A stretch of 64,000 bases of DNA from Thamnaconus septentrionalis (taxonomy: Eukaryota; Chordata; Actinopteri; Tetraodontiformes; Monacanthidae): the NCBI GenBank assembly GCA_009823395.1, contig CM020519.1, positions 13,450,001-13,514,000 of the forward strand, written 5' to 3'. A program made the position numbers and the translations under genes. A model generated the notes under the pieces. That model did not search any database. It was given only the letters and a program-made list of their open reading frames with translations, and had not been told where the DNA came from. This document shows positions 1-20,145 of the stretch, in pieces (within the stretch, counting starts at the first letter, position 1; every line of letters begins with the position of its first letter).

Positions 1-2859
<2,859 letters not shown>

Positions 2860-5800
2860 AACCGCTGTTTTCGAGGAGGAACTGGAAGTTCAGCGGGAGG
2901 GAAGAAACGTCTTCTTCTACTTCTAGAGGGGAAGAAACTGACCGGTTCAGCTCGCTGCTGCCCCCTCTGGATAATCAGAGTCCCGCTTGTGCTGCAGAAA
3001 ACTTCTTCCTTTTTCTTTCGCTCTCACTTTTCTTTCTTTTTTTTCTTTTCTTTTCTTCTTTTTTTTTTTTTTGCAGCATGACCAGGTGCTTTCGTCCGAC
3101 CGCCGAGACCGCCAGGCGTCTTGCTGACACCTCCTCCAACTCAGGAGTAAAGACGGAGTCTGTGCAGAAAAACGGGCAATTTATTATTTGTTCTTTTTCT
3201 TTTCTTTTTTATTTTTTTAGCAAAAATAACCAGCTTTACCTGCTGCTTCTGTCATCATCAAGTGGCTACAGCAAGCAAGTCGCTTTTTTTTTTTAATTTA
3301 GTTTTTTTTTTTTTTGCAGATTTTTCCCTTCCGTATACAGATTATATGAGCAAAAGTGTATTATTTATTCTATAATATAAGTTCAAATATATTTGCTTTC
3401 CTGTTACTTCCTACTGACTGTTTTGCGCTGCGCTGGGTACGAGCGTGCAGCGTCGGGGGTGGGGGAGCGAGAGAAGAAATCTTTATTTTTATTTGTACGC
3501 TTCGAAGCGGAAGGCGCTCGTGAACGTAGCTGGGGTTTTCCGCGCAGGAGAGAGGCCCTCCGCTCTCTCAGCCTTTTGTTTTTTTTTTCCCCAGACGGTG
3601 CTCCGCGAGAATGTGATCCGTTCGAAAATGCTGGAGCGGGAGTTGCTAGGAACTTAAACTTGTCGGGATCAACTTGTTGTCGTACCAGCGTCCATCAGGC
3701 CTATCACAGATACGTCCAGTGTTTAGCTGAATTGTAGCCTCTTCCTTTTCGCCAGGGCTAGCCTGCGAGCGCTAAACTAGCTGGCGCCAGCTTTTGCCAC
3801 ATAACCAGCTTCTTTTCTACTCCCGATAAACGTAACCCGGAATTAATCTACGATTGGCTGCCTCAGCTTTTTGCATGGAAATCGCTCTCCTCGGGCAGAT
3901 GCTGATGGAGAAATGTGAGCTTTGCGCACCTGAAGGGCAAACGGGTGCATTTTTTTGCGCTAACCTCAGCCTGGAGATTTCGCCGCAGTGCAAAAAGGAA
4001 AACCAAAAACCTATCACGTGTATACAGGGTACTTCAATACTCGCTCTCAAATCTAGATAAAAGCCACCAGCCTGGATTTTTATCTTTTCAGGATTTGAGC
4101 TACATTTAAAATGTTACCACGCAAACAGCCAGTGTTTTCCGCTCCAGCCGACTCGCCTCGAAGGCAGCCGGGTGGTCCGGAGGAGTCTGCTGTTTACTTT
4201 TCAGATGGAGCGCGCTAGATTGTGGCACTCGTAGTGTCCCCGTGATCCGGTTTCCCGGAATTGTGACTGGCTAGCAATTTTGGCCGACTTAAATAACTCG
4301 TGCTGGCCGGGTGGGCTCTTTGACTTTAACGACATCAACAAACCGAGTCATTTATTTCCAGCTATCAAAAGACGTCGTAAACTAGCGCTTGTTCCGATAG
4401 CGTAGATATTTCTGACCTTTCTTTTATGTACAAGTATATACAAACAAAAGGTAAAAAAAAAAAAAAATACAACTACACAGAGAGGAATGCTATTCTGGTG
4501 CTTCTCCTTTGCGAAAACAAGAAATGTATTGGTTTCATTTTATATTACCGTCGTACCAGCTAATTATACACACGTACGAATCGTTTGTTTTTTCCAGTAG
4601 GTGTGTGCTAAACCTGTCGACACTTTTTTGTCACGCTTGCCGCCGCCGCACCGTCGAGGCGTGCCTGAGGTTTCAGTCGGGTGTCACCGTAAATCACGAC
4701 GGCGTCATCCTCAAACTATTTGGAGCAAACCAAAGTACTAGCTAGCCTCAGCCCTCGACGGAAATGTATTCGGACAAGTTAACAACTCCGCTGATTGTGA
4801 ACGTCCTGCAAGAGACACGGTTCATGTTTTACCTTGGCGAAGGCTTTTGCTAATTAGAAAAAAACATACGCAAACAAGATTTTTTTTATATATATATATA
4901 TAATGCGACAAATGTTTACTTTTTTTGTGTTCTCCTCAATGTGTTTCCTCATTTGGGTCATTTGTTGGTAAAACAAAGCTTAAACGCATAACGTCGGGCA
5001 ACTTTGCATCTCCCAATCAGTTTCATTGTGACTTGACTGTACTTCTCGCACAGTGTGGTCACATTAGAGGTATTAGGAACACGTTGTTTAAGACGTCTTG
5101 GGGACTTTTCTCACAGTTGCTATTGTGGCTGGAAGTCGTGTTTAACGTGGGTGTTTTTCATTGACTCAGTTCTCATCCATTCAGGTCGAGATTCCTTTGT
5201 GTCGTGTTGGCTCACTGCTAAGACACACACTTACAAAAGAAACCAAAATATTGATTGTACTGCTGCTACCTGCAAGCAATGTATTTGTCAGTAGGGCCGC
5301 TCTTAAAAAAGGTCTCTTCGCTTTCGAGGCCTTCAGAGTATGAAATTGGCCAAGTACACGAGGATTATTGACCGAAACCGTATTCAAAACGTTGGTCTTA
5401 TCAGTATTTCTGTTTTGTGTTAATTCCCACTGTTCCTCCCACTATGACGTTGTATTCTTTTTAGAATGTGATGGGCAACAAATCCATCTTCTGTATACTT
5501 TGAATGTTTGCTCTGTTTCGCCAGAAAGGGGAACAGTTACGGTTCCTTCTTCGTCGCCCATTTTGAAGCTCAACTCGAGCGTGATTGAGCAAAACGTTGG
5601 AAATTGACGCAGTAAAAGTCATTTCTATGTTTTAAAAAAAAAAAAAATGTGATCAAGTTGTGTCATTGGATGTCCACACATTTAGTGCCTTGGAGACTCT
5701 TCGGGTTTCAGACCTGGGCGGGGCTTGTTAAATTTGCGACTGAGTGTATTTGGGTTCGACTCCCTTGACCTGCACTTTGGTTCTTAAAGCTGCTCGCGGT

Positions 5801-5901
5801 AGAATTTGCAACTTGGTGACTTTTGCAACCCTCTCAAATCCCTTAATGGGAGGGCCATTACGTCACCGTCGCTGCTTAGAAGGTGCGCTAAGAGGTTTGG
5901 A

Positions 5902-5922
5902 GCTCTCTCTCTCTCTCTCTCT

Positions 5923-5956
<34 letters not shown>
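5902..5956. repeat. (CT)n microsatellite
   Basis: A near-pure CT dinucleotide run interrupted once by CTGTT. It creates a Ser-Leu repeat reading frame that is not a gene. Confidence 0.9.
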
Positions 5957-5960
<4 letters not shown>

Positions 5961-6375
5961 TAATCCTTTTTCAAAGGCTCCTTTTTCAGCGGGACGAACA
6001 AGGATGCAGCCGGTGCGTATTTCGGGCTGCGCTCTCCGCTCTGAAACTTGAGTTCCTTGACCCTCCGTGTGCAAAATTTGCCCCCTCTCATCCTCCTCAA
6101 ACTGCAGGCACACCCCCCCCACCTCCTACCCCACCCGCATTCTTCTACGTGGAGCAGCTTCGTGTTCCAAAGCTGGCGAAAGCCTTAAAAAAACAAACAA
6201 CTAAACTCGGTCGCGTCAACACAACGCACGCTCGTTTGCTCCCAGCCAATAGTTTCACACTTTTGTTGTAGGTGTCTTCTTGTGGTCGAACTTGCAAAAT
6301 TCTTTACCACCAAGCCTGATAGAAGGAATTGGTCCCAGCCACACGGTCTCCTTGTACAGTGACTCAGTTAGGGAA

Positions 6376-6618
6376 GCACCGATACCAATACCAGTATTGG
6401 TCCAGATACCAGTGTCAATGTCAATATCGGTACTATTACCAGTATTGGTACAGATACCAGTGTCAATGTCAATATGGGTACTAATACCAGTATTGGTACC
6501 GATACCGGTGTCGGTATCGGTACTAATACCAATATTGGTACCGATACCGGTGTAGGTATCAGTAGTAACACCAGTTTTGATACCGATACAAGTGTCGGTA
6601 ACGGTACCAATGCTGTGG
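6376..6618. repeat. Higher-order minisatellite built from GGTACC-like hexamers
   Basis: Four successive units of 48, 48, 42 and 42 bp begin with ACCAGTATTGG or a near variant. Each unit is itself built from degenerate hexamers of the GGTACC / GATACC / AGTATT type. Both strands are open for about 80 codons as a side effect of the period being divisible by three. Confidence 0.85.
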
Positions 6619-7269
6619 TTGAGTAACGTGGTATCGGTCATTCCCTAGACTCAATGCAGCACTGCAGAGAGACAAGAAAACTAAAACACCAGCACCTGGT
6701 AATTGCGGTTGAGTGTTGTGCGATCCGTGCTGTTGCCGCCCTTCCTCACTGTCCATGTGACCTTTTGACACGAATGTGACACCTCAGGGTTCGGGGAGAG
6801 AAGGAAAATCGCTCTCCGCGGTCGAAACACAGCGGTGACGCGACACCGTTACTTGTGGCGTTTGTCCTCCATCCGTTAAATCCGTAAATGAGCGGCTGGC
6901 AGAGGTGTTGAGGTGAATAATTCTCAACACTTAGGACGCGTTGCGTGGACACGAAGCAAAAAAAAAAAATGTTCACGTTTCAGACGGCAGGAGAAACTCT
7001 TGCATGCAACCTTTGATCAGAAGCGAACAGATGTGACAATAATTCACAGAAATATTCTACTCTTGAGCTAAACGGCTGCTAGAGTTGGATTTATTTTTTT
7101 TTGGTTATCAGTTTAATCTCAGTTTGTGCGGATAAATTCTCACTGGTGTCGACATCCGGAATATTTAGCTCGTTATTCTCTTGTGTTCACTGTTACATTG
7201 GTTTTAAATCATAGAAAAAAAAAATACTTAGACACCCAGACAAATGTGTTTGAGTTGTAATTTATGCTC

Positions 7270-7498
<229 letters not shown>

Positions 7499-7856
7499 AT
7501 TCATCATAATCATTATCTCACCACAGTGGGGGGGTGAAGTGTTGTGTATTTTGCATCTGTAAGAGTTCCGCGGAGAACAAGTGAAGCGTTTTGTTACAAT
7601 ATATTATTACCGTTACTCCTGTTCTGTGATCCATGTATGACTATGCTACTGTTCTTCAGGACGATTACTCTCAATACTATCATAGTTATGACGCTGACAC
7701 GAATTTAATAAAGCAATACCATACTTTTTCCAAAGTGTTTTATTTTTCTTCCCAAATCCGAACTTGACAAAGCCCCACATTGGAGTTGACTATTGAATAT
7801 TTTATAACAGCTCACAATGCCTTGATAGCTAGAATATATTTAGGTTGTATAGAAAG

Positions 7857-8372
7857 TAGTGATGTCCGATATTGTCCAACTCCTAATTTCCGATACTGAT
7901 ATCAACCGATACCGATATATGAGGTCGTGGAGTTAACACATTATGGCTAATTTGTATTGTGATGTCCCGCTGGGTGCAGAGATAATGATAAATGTAACAG
8001 CTTCACGGTTTTCCAAATAAAAATAAACATTCTGGTCAAAATAATAATCATCAGTTCTGAACAAGCTGTTTTGTTAGCAGCCAGCCACCACTGAAACCAC
8101 TCTGCTGAAACACGTGCGTCGCTTGCTGTTATGCTTCGATGCGGTTTGATGACATCATCAAGCGTAGTAGAGATGAGTAAAGCATAGTTATTTACTATTT
8201 AGTAATACCAGGAAATTCGAGGAATTCATTTTTCAGCATGACTACTAAATTTGAGAGTAAGTTTAAAAAAAAAGCCATTTTTTTATAAAAAATTTTTTCC
8301 CCAATACTGATATTTTCCAATATTAATTTTTAATGCCTTTATCGGGAGGCCGATAACATCGGACTTCCCTGA
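7857..8372. mobile_element. hAT-like non-autonomous element (GATGTCCGATA termini)
   Basis: The left end reads GTGATGTCCGATATTG and the right end, on the other strand, AGGGAAGTCCGATGTTAT, forming imperfect terminal inverted repeats. The inside is rich in CCGATACCGATAT motifs, a pattern common in teleost hAT-derived MITEs. No transposase frame is present. A related fragment lies at about 933-1030. Confidence 0.6.
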
Positions 8373-9464
8373 TAGAAAAATTATCGACTCAGCAGCACTC
8401 AGCAGCACATGGCTGGGTCAGTGTTGAAAAATCTTTCTTTCCAGTATTTTTGCAGTGTTTAATAAAAGATAACTTTCGATACAGCTTTATTTTGGGGATT
8501 TTTTGATCTGCAAATTGTGCTAACAACCAACCACCAAGGCCTTTAAATCTCATCGGTTTATTGGAGGTTTTTAGATTGTAAGTGCCTGTGTGCAAAACAG
8601 ATCAATGCTGTTGAAGGTTCGCAACTATCCGCGGGTCGTCTTTCAGAGTTGAGTTGTCGGCACCTGGACTTTGTTCTTTGGTATTTGAAAAATAATAAAT
8701 AACAAAAGAACAAAAGTTCAGGGTCCTGACGTCTCAGCTCTCAAATACATTGTTGCTGCTAGGTGAATTGTGGGCAAATCATCTGTCTAATACTTCAATT
8801 AACAGGAGAAGGCATTATTTCCAGCTTTAATGTTTCTAAGAAATGTCACATAATAATAACTAAACTATTACTACCCTCTGAACCCCAACCAGCCTCCATA
8901 AATCTCAGCAAGATAAGGATCAGTGGTAGTGAAACCGCAGTCTTCCTCCTCTCCCCGCTTGCCCTACTTACTTTCTCCCATTCCTTGAACGCATCGCACT
9001 CTTGCTCTCTGCATGCAAATGCACCCATTCTGCATTTTGGCTGCCACTGGCTGCCACACTGGCGCAGTTCCGGTCTAATTGATCACCTCCTCGGCAGAAC
9101 GCGACCGCGCTTTTGAAGTAGCTGCTCCTCACTGCGCGAGGGGTTCAGACGAATCACTGATAAATGTTGTCTTTCGCCCCGCAGAAGGTCTAAAAATTCT
9201 CTACGAGACCCCCCCGTGAGGCCGGAGAAATGGGTCACGCCCGCTTCTCGACTCCACGTGCGGTGCAGCGTTTCTTTTGAGTCTCGGCTGCAGCGCGAAT
9301 TCCCTCGTCTGTGACGGCCGCCTCGACGCAGACGCCTCGGCCTCACAACGTGCCTGGATTTATCTGCGAGTCGTCGGTCAGAACTCTGGCTTCCCCCGAG
9401 ACCAGGAACGGCTCCAAGGACGAGGCTTGTGAGCAGCTGAAATGTGAAAAACGTCCAGTGTGTA

Positions 9465-9551
9465 TCAGCCCATTGCAATGCTTTATAAGGGCCTGACCTT
9501 CTTTCACAGAGACAGTCATGCTCAACGTCCTCAGTCTGTTGCTAGTTTCCA
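9465..9551 (+). pseudogene. Displaced fragment of TTC13 exon 8 plus the start of its intron
   Basis: Bases 9466-9512 match the 3' half of TTC13 exon 8 (26011-26057) with only a few substitutions, encoding [15 protein letters not shown]. The match continues into intron 8 (tcctcag-ctgt-gct-gttt-cag), so it copies genomic DNA and not mRNA. Around the donor the copy has lost about 14 bp including the GTACGT splice site. It is flanked on both sides by GTCCAGTGTGTA (9453-9464 and 9552-9563), the terminus of a MITE family found across this window. It is too short to be functional. Confidence 0.8.
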
Positions 9552-9817
9552 GGTCCAGTGTGTATATATTGGTGAAAGCTTAGCATGCTGCCAATAAATA
9601 GATCAATAAAACTGTATTACATTGGTGCTCAAATATAAGAAAACACAGCAAGGGTGTAGTTTACTGCCATCTTTTTTTTTTTTTTTACATCATTTTTTAA
9701 GCCCGGTGTTTAAGGAAGACCGCCTGACACTGACCTAAATGCTAAACGCGCTGTGAGGCGACCTTCCTTAAATACCGGCCTTTCTTCAAAAAAAATTTTT
9801 TACACACTGGACCTTTA
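9551..9817. mobile_element. MITE with GGTCCAGTGTGTA termini, abutting the TTC13 fragment
   Basis: Left end GGTCCAGTGTGTA, right end TTACACACTGGACCTTTAA. The inside shares 'agcttaacatactgccaataaata' style sequence with other copies at 11842-12006, 31345-31990, 34070-34913 and 52298-53035. There is no coding capacity. Confidence 0.7.
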
Positions 9818-11539
9818 AGAGCAGGTGGAGAATTCAGTTACAGGCAGGCAAAGCTTGAGGGAAATCTAACTAACTCCCGTCGCTCACTGTTGGGTTCAAA
9901 CAGAATGTCACTGCTTTAATCCCACTCCAGCGTCCAGCGTTCCACCTCTAGCTCGCCTAGCGTTCCCTGATCTAAGCCGAGGAAAATAGGAGGGAATCCG
10001 GAAATGAAAGCCTTTTTTTTTCTTTTACATACACAACACAATAAAACTGTTGCTTACAAAATACATTTTTGCACATGCTGCCTTTTTATGATCCTGCTAC
10101 TCCTTGACTCGATCCTCACGTGCCTCTGGACTTATGGACTCTCGTGGTTTTGGACTTACGGACTCCTTAGCATTAGCCTTGTTCGTCGTTCCATGCACCG
10201 CTAACGACTGTTTTTGCTTCTGCGAGCTGCATTGTGACACGTCACGTCTATTTTCCCTGTTTTATTTTGTTTTTCCTCACCTGGTATGAGGGTCTGAGGG
10301 CAGTGGTTCTCAACTGGGTTTGTCCAATTGTCTGTTGGTTTACGTTGGGGGTCCGCGGCCAGATGCTAATGTCGTTTTGGGGAAAAGTTTGGGAACCCCT
10401 GTGTTAGGCGATATCAGGCACGCACGTGCTCTCTCTGTGTGCGCGTGCAAGTTAGCGCCCCCCCACATGGGAACTGGGGCAGCCCTAGAATATCCCTCAG
10501 GTTTAAAAATAGACATCAAGCCTCTGAATTTGAAAAACCCAAACGCGTCGGGCTGTCTTTGTAGCAGCCAAACGGGATGAAAACGGATCGGGTCAAATTA
10601 AAAACAGACAAAGAAACACAGAAAGTCCAGTGGATGAGGTTCAACGCAGGCCCCCCAAAACAGGAAGTCAAATATTAGCATTGGCACACAAACCTGCAGC
10701 CATTTTAGAGATGCTAATTCCCACTCGTAAGAGTCGAACCCGTCACTGTCCTGCTGTGCCGTCAGCGCTAACCAGCGCAACGCTGTGTCGCACTCTTTAG
10801 TGTTTGTCAGTGAAATTTCCCAGAATGCAACGTCCACCCTTTTTACTCGCTGCACGCAAGACGAGTTTTAGAGCAACCCGTTGAAATGTCACAACAGCCA
10901 CTGATGTCCCAGTTTAGTAACAGCACTGCCTGTTAAGTGTTTGCGACGTCCTCTAACTCTTGTTGTATTTTTGATCTCTTACAAAACATGGAGCGAATAA
11001 AAAAAAGTGCATTCAGCAGCAAAGCAGCAGTGTTCTGTGAACACCGGGCTAAACGTGCTATTTCTCAGGGCCTGTAAAGTTTCTGGAAATACATAAAATT
11101 GGGTACAAAATTAACATTTTGCCAAAAGTTACTGACATTTTTTTGTATTTTTTTGTTGTATGAAAACCTCTCAAGTCAGTTGCGTAGCGTGATTCGATGC
11201 ACATGCTGTCCTTCCCCCGGCTCTGCGCCGGTCTCGTGCTGCCCTGCCTGACCGTCTGTTGGGAGATTAAACGGGATTAGCGTAATCTTGATTGGGAGAG
11301 TAAATCCAAGGTGGTGCACATCACTCTCTCCACGGGAGGGAAAGGGACAGATTTAGACACCGGCACGCGGGAGCAGAAATGTATTTCCAGCTCATTTTTA
11401 ATGCCGCAGTGATCAAACGCGGTGGATAATGTCCGGTCTTGTCAGAAAATATTTCAATGCTCAGTTTCCCCCCAGTTGGTTTTTCTTGGTGCTTTCAATT
11501 CATTGCAGGCTCGTGACAGATCACCGACAAAGATTATGT

Positions 11540-11610
11540 TTCTTCGCTGATGACACGGTGTTGTTCTTCAAGGATTTTAAGCGCGATTTACAGTCGTTCA
11601 GTGCAAAGCT
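11540..11610 (+). mobile_element. Possible LINE reverse-transcriptase scrap
   Basis: A short stretch encodes FADDTVLFFKDFK, resembling the catalytic (F/Y)ADD box of non-LTR retrotransposon reverse transcriptases. Flanking sequence is not recognisable, so this could be chance. Confidence 0.3.
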
Positions 11611-12577
11611 TTGACTCCCCTGAACTATCAAAATGAAGGAAGACAAACAAGTTGATGATTCAAAAGAATGTGTCTTTTAATTGATACTTTTCAGGATGGT
11701 TGATTATTCTATGCAACCAGTCCAAAATGCCATAGAACGTCTATTTTTACCCTTTCACACATGCCATGTTACAAGCCCTTGACTCTATTTGTGATACTCG
11801 ACCAACCATCTAAATATGTCGTATTGTTCTTTTGGTTAAACGTCCAGTGTGTAAAAACTTTACTTCTGACAGCACGTTCCGTATTCAGGCCACTGCCAGG
11901 TGGGCTTCCTTAAAAGATGGTGGTGCAAGTATACACTTTTGGGCAGCATGTTAAGCTTTAATCAATGTAAAAATCCTAAATAAAGACAAATTTTGCACAC
12001 TGGACCAATCAAACAAAACAACAAAAACCGAAACTGGCTGTCCACTGATGGTAAGGTGACTTCAGGTATTCCTCCAGGCTTGTGCCTGCTGGTCCTGGTC
12101 CAGGCTTTTGGCTCTGAGACGGCTGCTGTTCTTCTAATCAGATTAGTCCGACTAAAACCCCTGCATGCCGCAGTAATTGGTCAACCCTTTCCAAACTCCA
12201 CATTTAGAAACCGATCACAAAGGCCGTCCTGGACAATCAATCACTATGGTGTTAAAGACGCTGGTGTAATTAATCCTAGGAAACCATGATACAGGCATGT
12301 TTTTTTTGTTTTTTTTTAAATTTATTTAAAAAGACTTGTCCATACAAAAAAAATATAGGTGACACAATTAATCTCCACAGGGATGTGGAGTGCGGATCCG
12401 CACCTACGCAAACATTCCACACCTGTTGGCTGCCTCAACTATTCATGGGCCTGTAGGGACATGCATCCATATGCAGACGCTGCACTCAGAGGAAACTGTT
12501 TAAAAAAAGCTAAGGTTTAATTCTTCCCTTCACAATTCACACAGTGCACATATTGCACTAATAGACAGTGCAAACCC

Positions 12578-12960
12578 AAATATATATATATATATATTTT
12601 ACATTTACATATATACATATACATATATATATTTACATATATACATATACATATATATATATAATTATATATATAGATATATATATAATATATATATATA
12701 TATAAAATTATATGTATATACATACATATATATAGTCATATAATAAACATACACTCACAAATATACATCTATATATGCATATATATTGTACATGTACATA
12801 TATTTATATACATATATGTATAGATAAATGTGTATTCATATGTACATATATTTATACATACATATCTATGTATATATAAATATATGTACGTGTGTATATG
12901 TATATAAATATATACATATGTTTATATGTATATATACATACAGTATGGACACATATATTT
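12578..12960. repeat. TATATACATA-type AT-rich satellite stretch
   Basis: About 380 bp of degenerate (TA)n with TACATA and TGTATA variants; no unit is conserved enough to define a fixed period. Confidence 0.85.
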
Positions 12961-13738
12961 GATTCATAAACGAGAGTGAATAGCAGTTTCAACATAATTT
13001 CCTCATACGAAATTTGTAGTGGTTCTCGCAGAGGTTTCCAGTATAATATTCAAAGGACCTTTTCACACGAGAAAAAAAAAATAATCAAAACACCCGGCCG
13101 TGATAACAGTGAGCAACACCCCTCTAAACTGTCTCAGCGATGACAGTCGGACACAGCCGACGACAGACGTTTGAAATATGTCCCGTTGTTGTTTCAGGAC
13201 GTCATTAGAACCGTTTGGGCGAGTCAGCTCAGCCGCCACACATGGTTTTGTTCAGAAGGAATTTTTGCCTCGCCTCTCGTCACGTGTTGCCCTCGCTCCC
13301 CACTCTCACTCTTCGTAGCTGCCAAACACTCTGGTGGCCGTGACTCCGGGAAAAGGGGGAACCAGGTTCAGCTGGCCGTTTTCTCCTGCAGCTGAGAGGA
13401 GAACACCCCCCCGCATTCCAGAGACACTGGGGGCCGGTTTTCCAGTGTTTGTTTTGCTAATTGAATGACCTGAACAAAGGCAGCGGGTCGATCCATGTGC
13501 ATCATCGAACACAAAGATGCCCATCAAGGCGCCGGAGCAGCGACGTCAATATATATATAAAAAAAAAAAAAATACATATTAAAAACAAAAAACAGGTACA
13601 CGATAAAAAACAACAACTTTTTAACGGCCAAAAAAAGGAATTCATTCATTTTAGTTTTACGTACGAGCTCAATTTGGGGCGTTGGAGAGGCAGCAGAATC
13701 ATTTTCACAGGTACGTAGTTTGCTGTTAACATCTTAAA

Positions 13739-14099
13739 GCAGCGTTTCTCAACTGGTGGGTCGTGACCCAAAAGTGGGTCCAGGAGCTGTTTTGATTGGA
13801 TTGCGGCTTCTTGGGCAGTTTCCCTTTTTTCACCCTTTTTTTTTTTTTTTTTTTTTCAAAAAAGGGATTTTTTCCCCCACATATTTATGGAGATAATGTT
13901 GGGCATTTATTTTGCAGGTCACACAATTCAATTCAATCATTTCAATCATTTTTTACTAGACATGATAGCGTGCGGGGCTAAGCGCTCTTATTTTTGTGGG
14001 ATAAATTTGAGTGCTCCAGATTAAATTTGGGTCGCGACTTCATTATAAGGAAATAAAAAATGTGGCTCCTGAGACTCCCACCAGTTGAGAACCACCGCG
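13739..14099. mobile_element. hAT-like MITE (GTTTCTCAACTGGTGGG termini)
   Basis: The left end GCAGCGTTTCTCAACTGGTGGG-like sequence and the right end CCCACCAGTTGAGAACCACC are inverted copies. Both flanks carry TTAAAG (13733-13738 and 14100-14105), a plausible target-site duplication. No transposase. A solo end of the same family is at about 18957-19003. Confidence 0.75.
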
Positions 14100-14219
14100 T
14101 TAAAGAATGAGCCGACACACAGAATCACTAAATAAGCAGAAGTTGTAACATCAGCTAATTGCTTCTGCTGACGGATAACAATATGTTGAAGTTTCTCCGA
14201 CTGCAGCTCGCTACAATCA

Positions 14220-14330
14220 CCAATCCATGGACGGATGCTGAGGTTGGAGCTACCAGGTGGGAGGAGCAGAGGAGAACTGTGGATGCAGTGAAAGAGGACC
14301 ACAGCGTCTGTCGATTTGCTTCTTTCAACC
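14220..14330 (+). mobile_element. LINE ORF C-terminal remnant
   Basis: Encodes RWEEQRRTVDAVKEDHS, alignable by eye with the better preserved remnant at 22330-22520 ([16 protein letters not shown]). Such Arg-rich ends occur at the C-terminus of some teleost LINE polyproteins. Degenerate and non-functional. Confidence 0.4.
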
Positions 14331-14649
14331 TGAAACACGGCCGCCGTGCGCGAGTGGGGGGGGGGGGGGAGCAGAAGAATGTGACACGAGTCAGCTGTTT
14401 CCTGTCAAACAGAGACCTACTCATTGTCAAATTACAACCTCGGGCTCCGTGTTATATGGGGCAGAGTGACTTTAGAAACAGAGGGCTCTTCTCACGCTGA
14501 ACTGATCCAACTCACGGTCCGGGGTGTGACATCGGCTCAGCTAGACGCTCCACGTCTGCAGCACATCACTGCACAAAATATCCAGTTCTTTCTTCTTGCA
14601 GTTACATTTCCAAAAAACAACACAAAAAAAAACAAAACACCATCGCCGT

Positions 14650-15557
14650 TTTAAAAGTGCGGTTCAGAATTTTTGGACACTGGGCCTCCTTTCCAAGGTA
14701 GCCAGCGTGCTGTTTGTCAGTGGAGAACGTTTCAACCCGTTTCATCCAGTCCTTCGAGTTTAGCGTTGAGTTTAGCGTAGTTCGCTGGTGGCACAAGTCA
14801 ATGGTTTCTGCTAGCCTGCCAATAGAAACAATCTTTCCCACTCTGCTAAACTAGAAGGAATGGCTAGCGGATACCACTGACTTTCGCTAGGCTGGCACCA
14901 GCTAACTCTGCTAAACTAAAAGCACTGGCTAGCAGATGCCATTGACTTAGACTAGCCTAGCACCATAACTCTGCTAAACTCTAAGGACTGGCTAGCAGAT
15001 ACCATCGACTTTCACTAGCACGAGCACCAGCGAACTCTCCTAAACTAGAAGGACTGGCTAGCAGATACCATTGACTTTCACTAGCTTAGCACCAGCTAAC
15101 TCTGCTAAACTAGAGGGACTGGCTCGCAGATACCCCTGATTTTCACTAGCTTAGCACCAGCTAACTCAGCTAAACTAGAAGGACTGGCTAGCAGTTACCC
15201 CTGATTTTCACTAGCTTAGCACCAGCTAACTCTGCTAAACTAGAAGGACTGGCTAGCAGATACCATTGACTTTCACTAGCCTGGCACCAGCTAACTCTGC
15301 TAAACTAGAAGGACGGGCTAGCAGATACCCCTGATTTTCACTAGCTTAGCACCAGCTAACTCTGCTAAACTAGAAGGACTGGCTAGCAGATACCACTGAC
15401 TTTCACTAGCTTAGCACCAGCTAACTCTGCTAAACTAGAAGGACCGGACAAAACGGGTTGAAACGATCTCCAACGATAAAAAAAAAAAAAAAAGACACGC
15501 TGGCTAACTTGGAAATGAGGGCCTAAGTCCAAATTTCTGAACCACCCCGTTTTAAAC
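14650..15557. mobile_element. MITE with GCGGTTCAGAATTTTTGGAC termini and internal minisatellite
   Basis: The ends are inverted copies: GCGGTTCAGAATTTTTGGAC on the left and GTCCAAATTTCTGAACC on the right. The next inner pair also inverts (ccaaggtagccagcgtg / cacgctggctaacttgg). The core has expanded into a 65-bp tandem array. Other copies lie in TTC13 introns at 23825-24296 (about 470 bp) and, as a fragment, 33240-33340. It ends about 100 bp past the ARV1 stop, so it probably lies in the ARV1 3' UTR. Confidence 0.75.
14841..15450. repeat. 65-bp minisatellite, about 9.4 copies
   Basis: The marker CTCTGCTAAACTAGAAGG recurs with starts near 14841, 14906, 14969, 15035, 15100, 15165, 15230, 15295, 15360 and 15425, an almost constant 65-bp spacing. 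Each unit contains GGCTAGCAGATACC and CACTAGCTTAGCACCAGCTAA. Adjacent units differ at only a few bases. Confidence 0.95.
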
Positions 15558-15656
15558 ACACCGGAGACACTTCTTTCTTTCTTTGGCTCCGGCTTGCCCC
15601 TTGATTTTTTTCCTGAGATTTTTTTTTCTCTCGAAGTCCTGCGAGGAGGCTGACAC

Positions 15657-20145
<4,489 letters not shown>

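Larger units (their letters stand above)
9818..14640. other. Intergenic gap with decayed mobile elements
   Basis: No gene recognised. Bases 10299-10405 carry a hAT-like remnant with ends CAGTGGTTCTCAACTGGGTTTG and GTTTGGGAACCCCTG. Bases 11842-12006 hold a short complete GTCCAGTGTGTAA-type MITE. A possible decayed reverse-transcriptase patch (FADDTVLFF) sits at 11540-11610. The remainder shows no supportable feature. Confidence 0.5.

Noticed and set aside
14841..15450. Regularly spaced 65-bp repeats as a CRISPR array
   Set aside because: Units are directly abutting with no unique spacers, in a eukaryotic intergenic MITE; it is a minisatellite.
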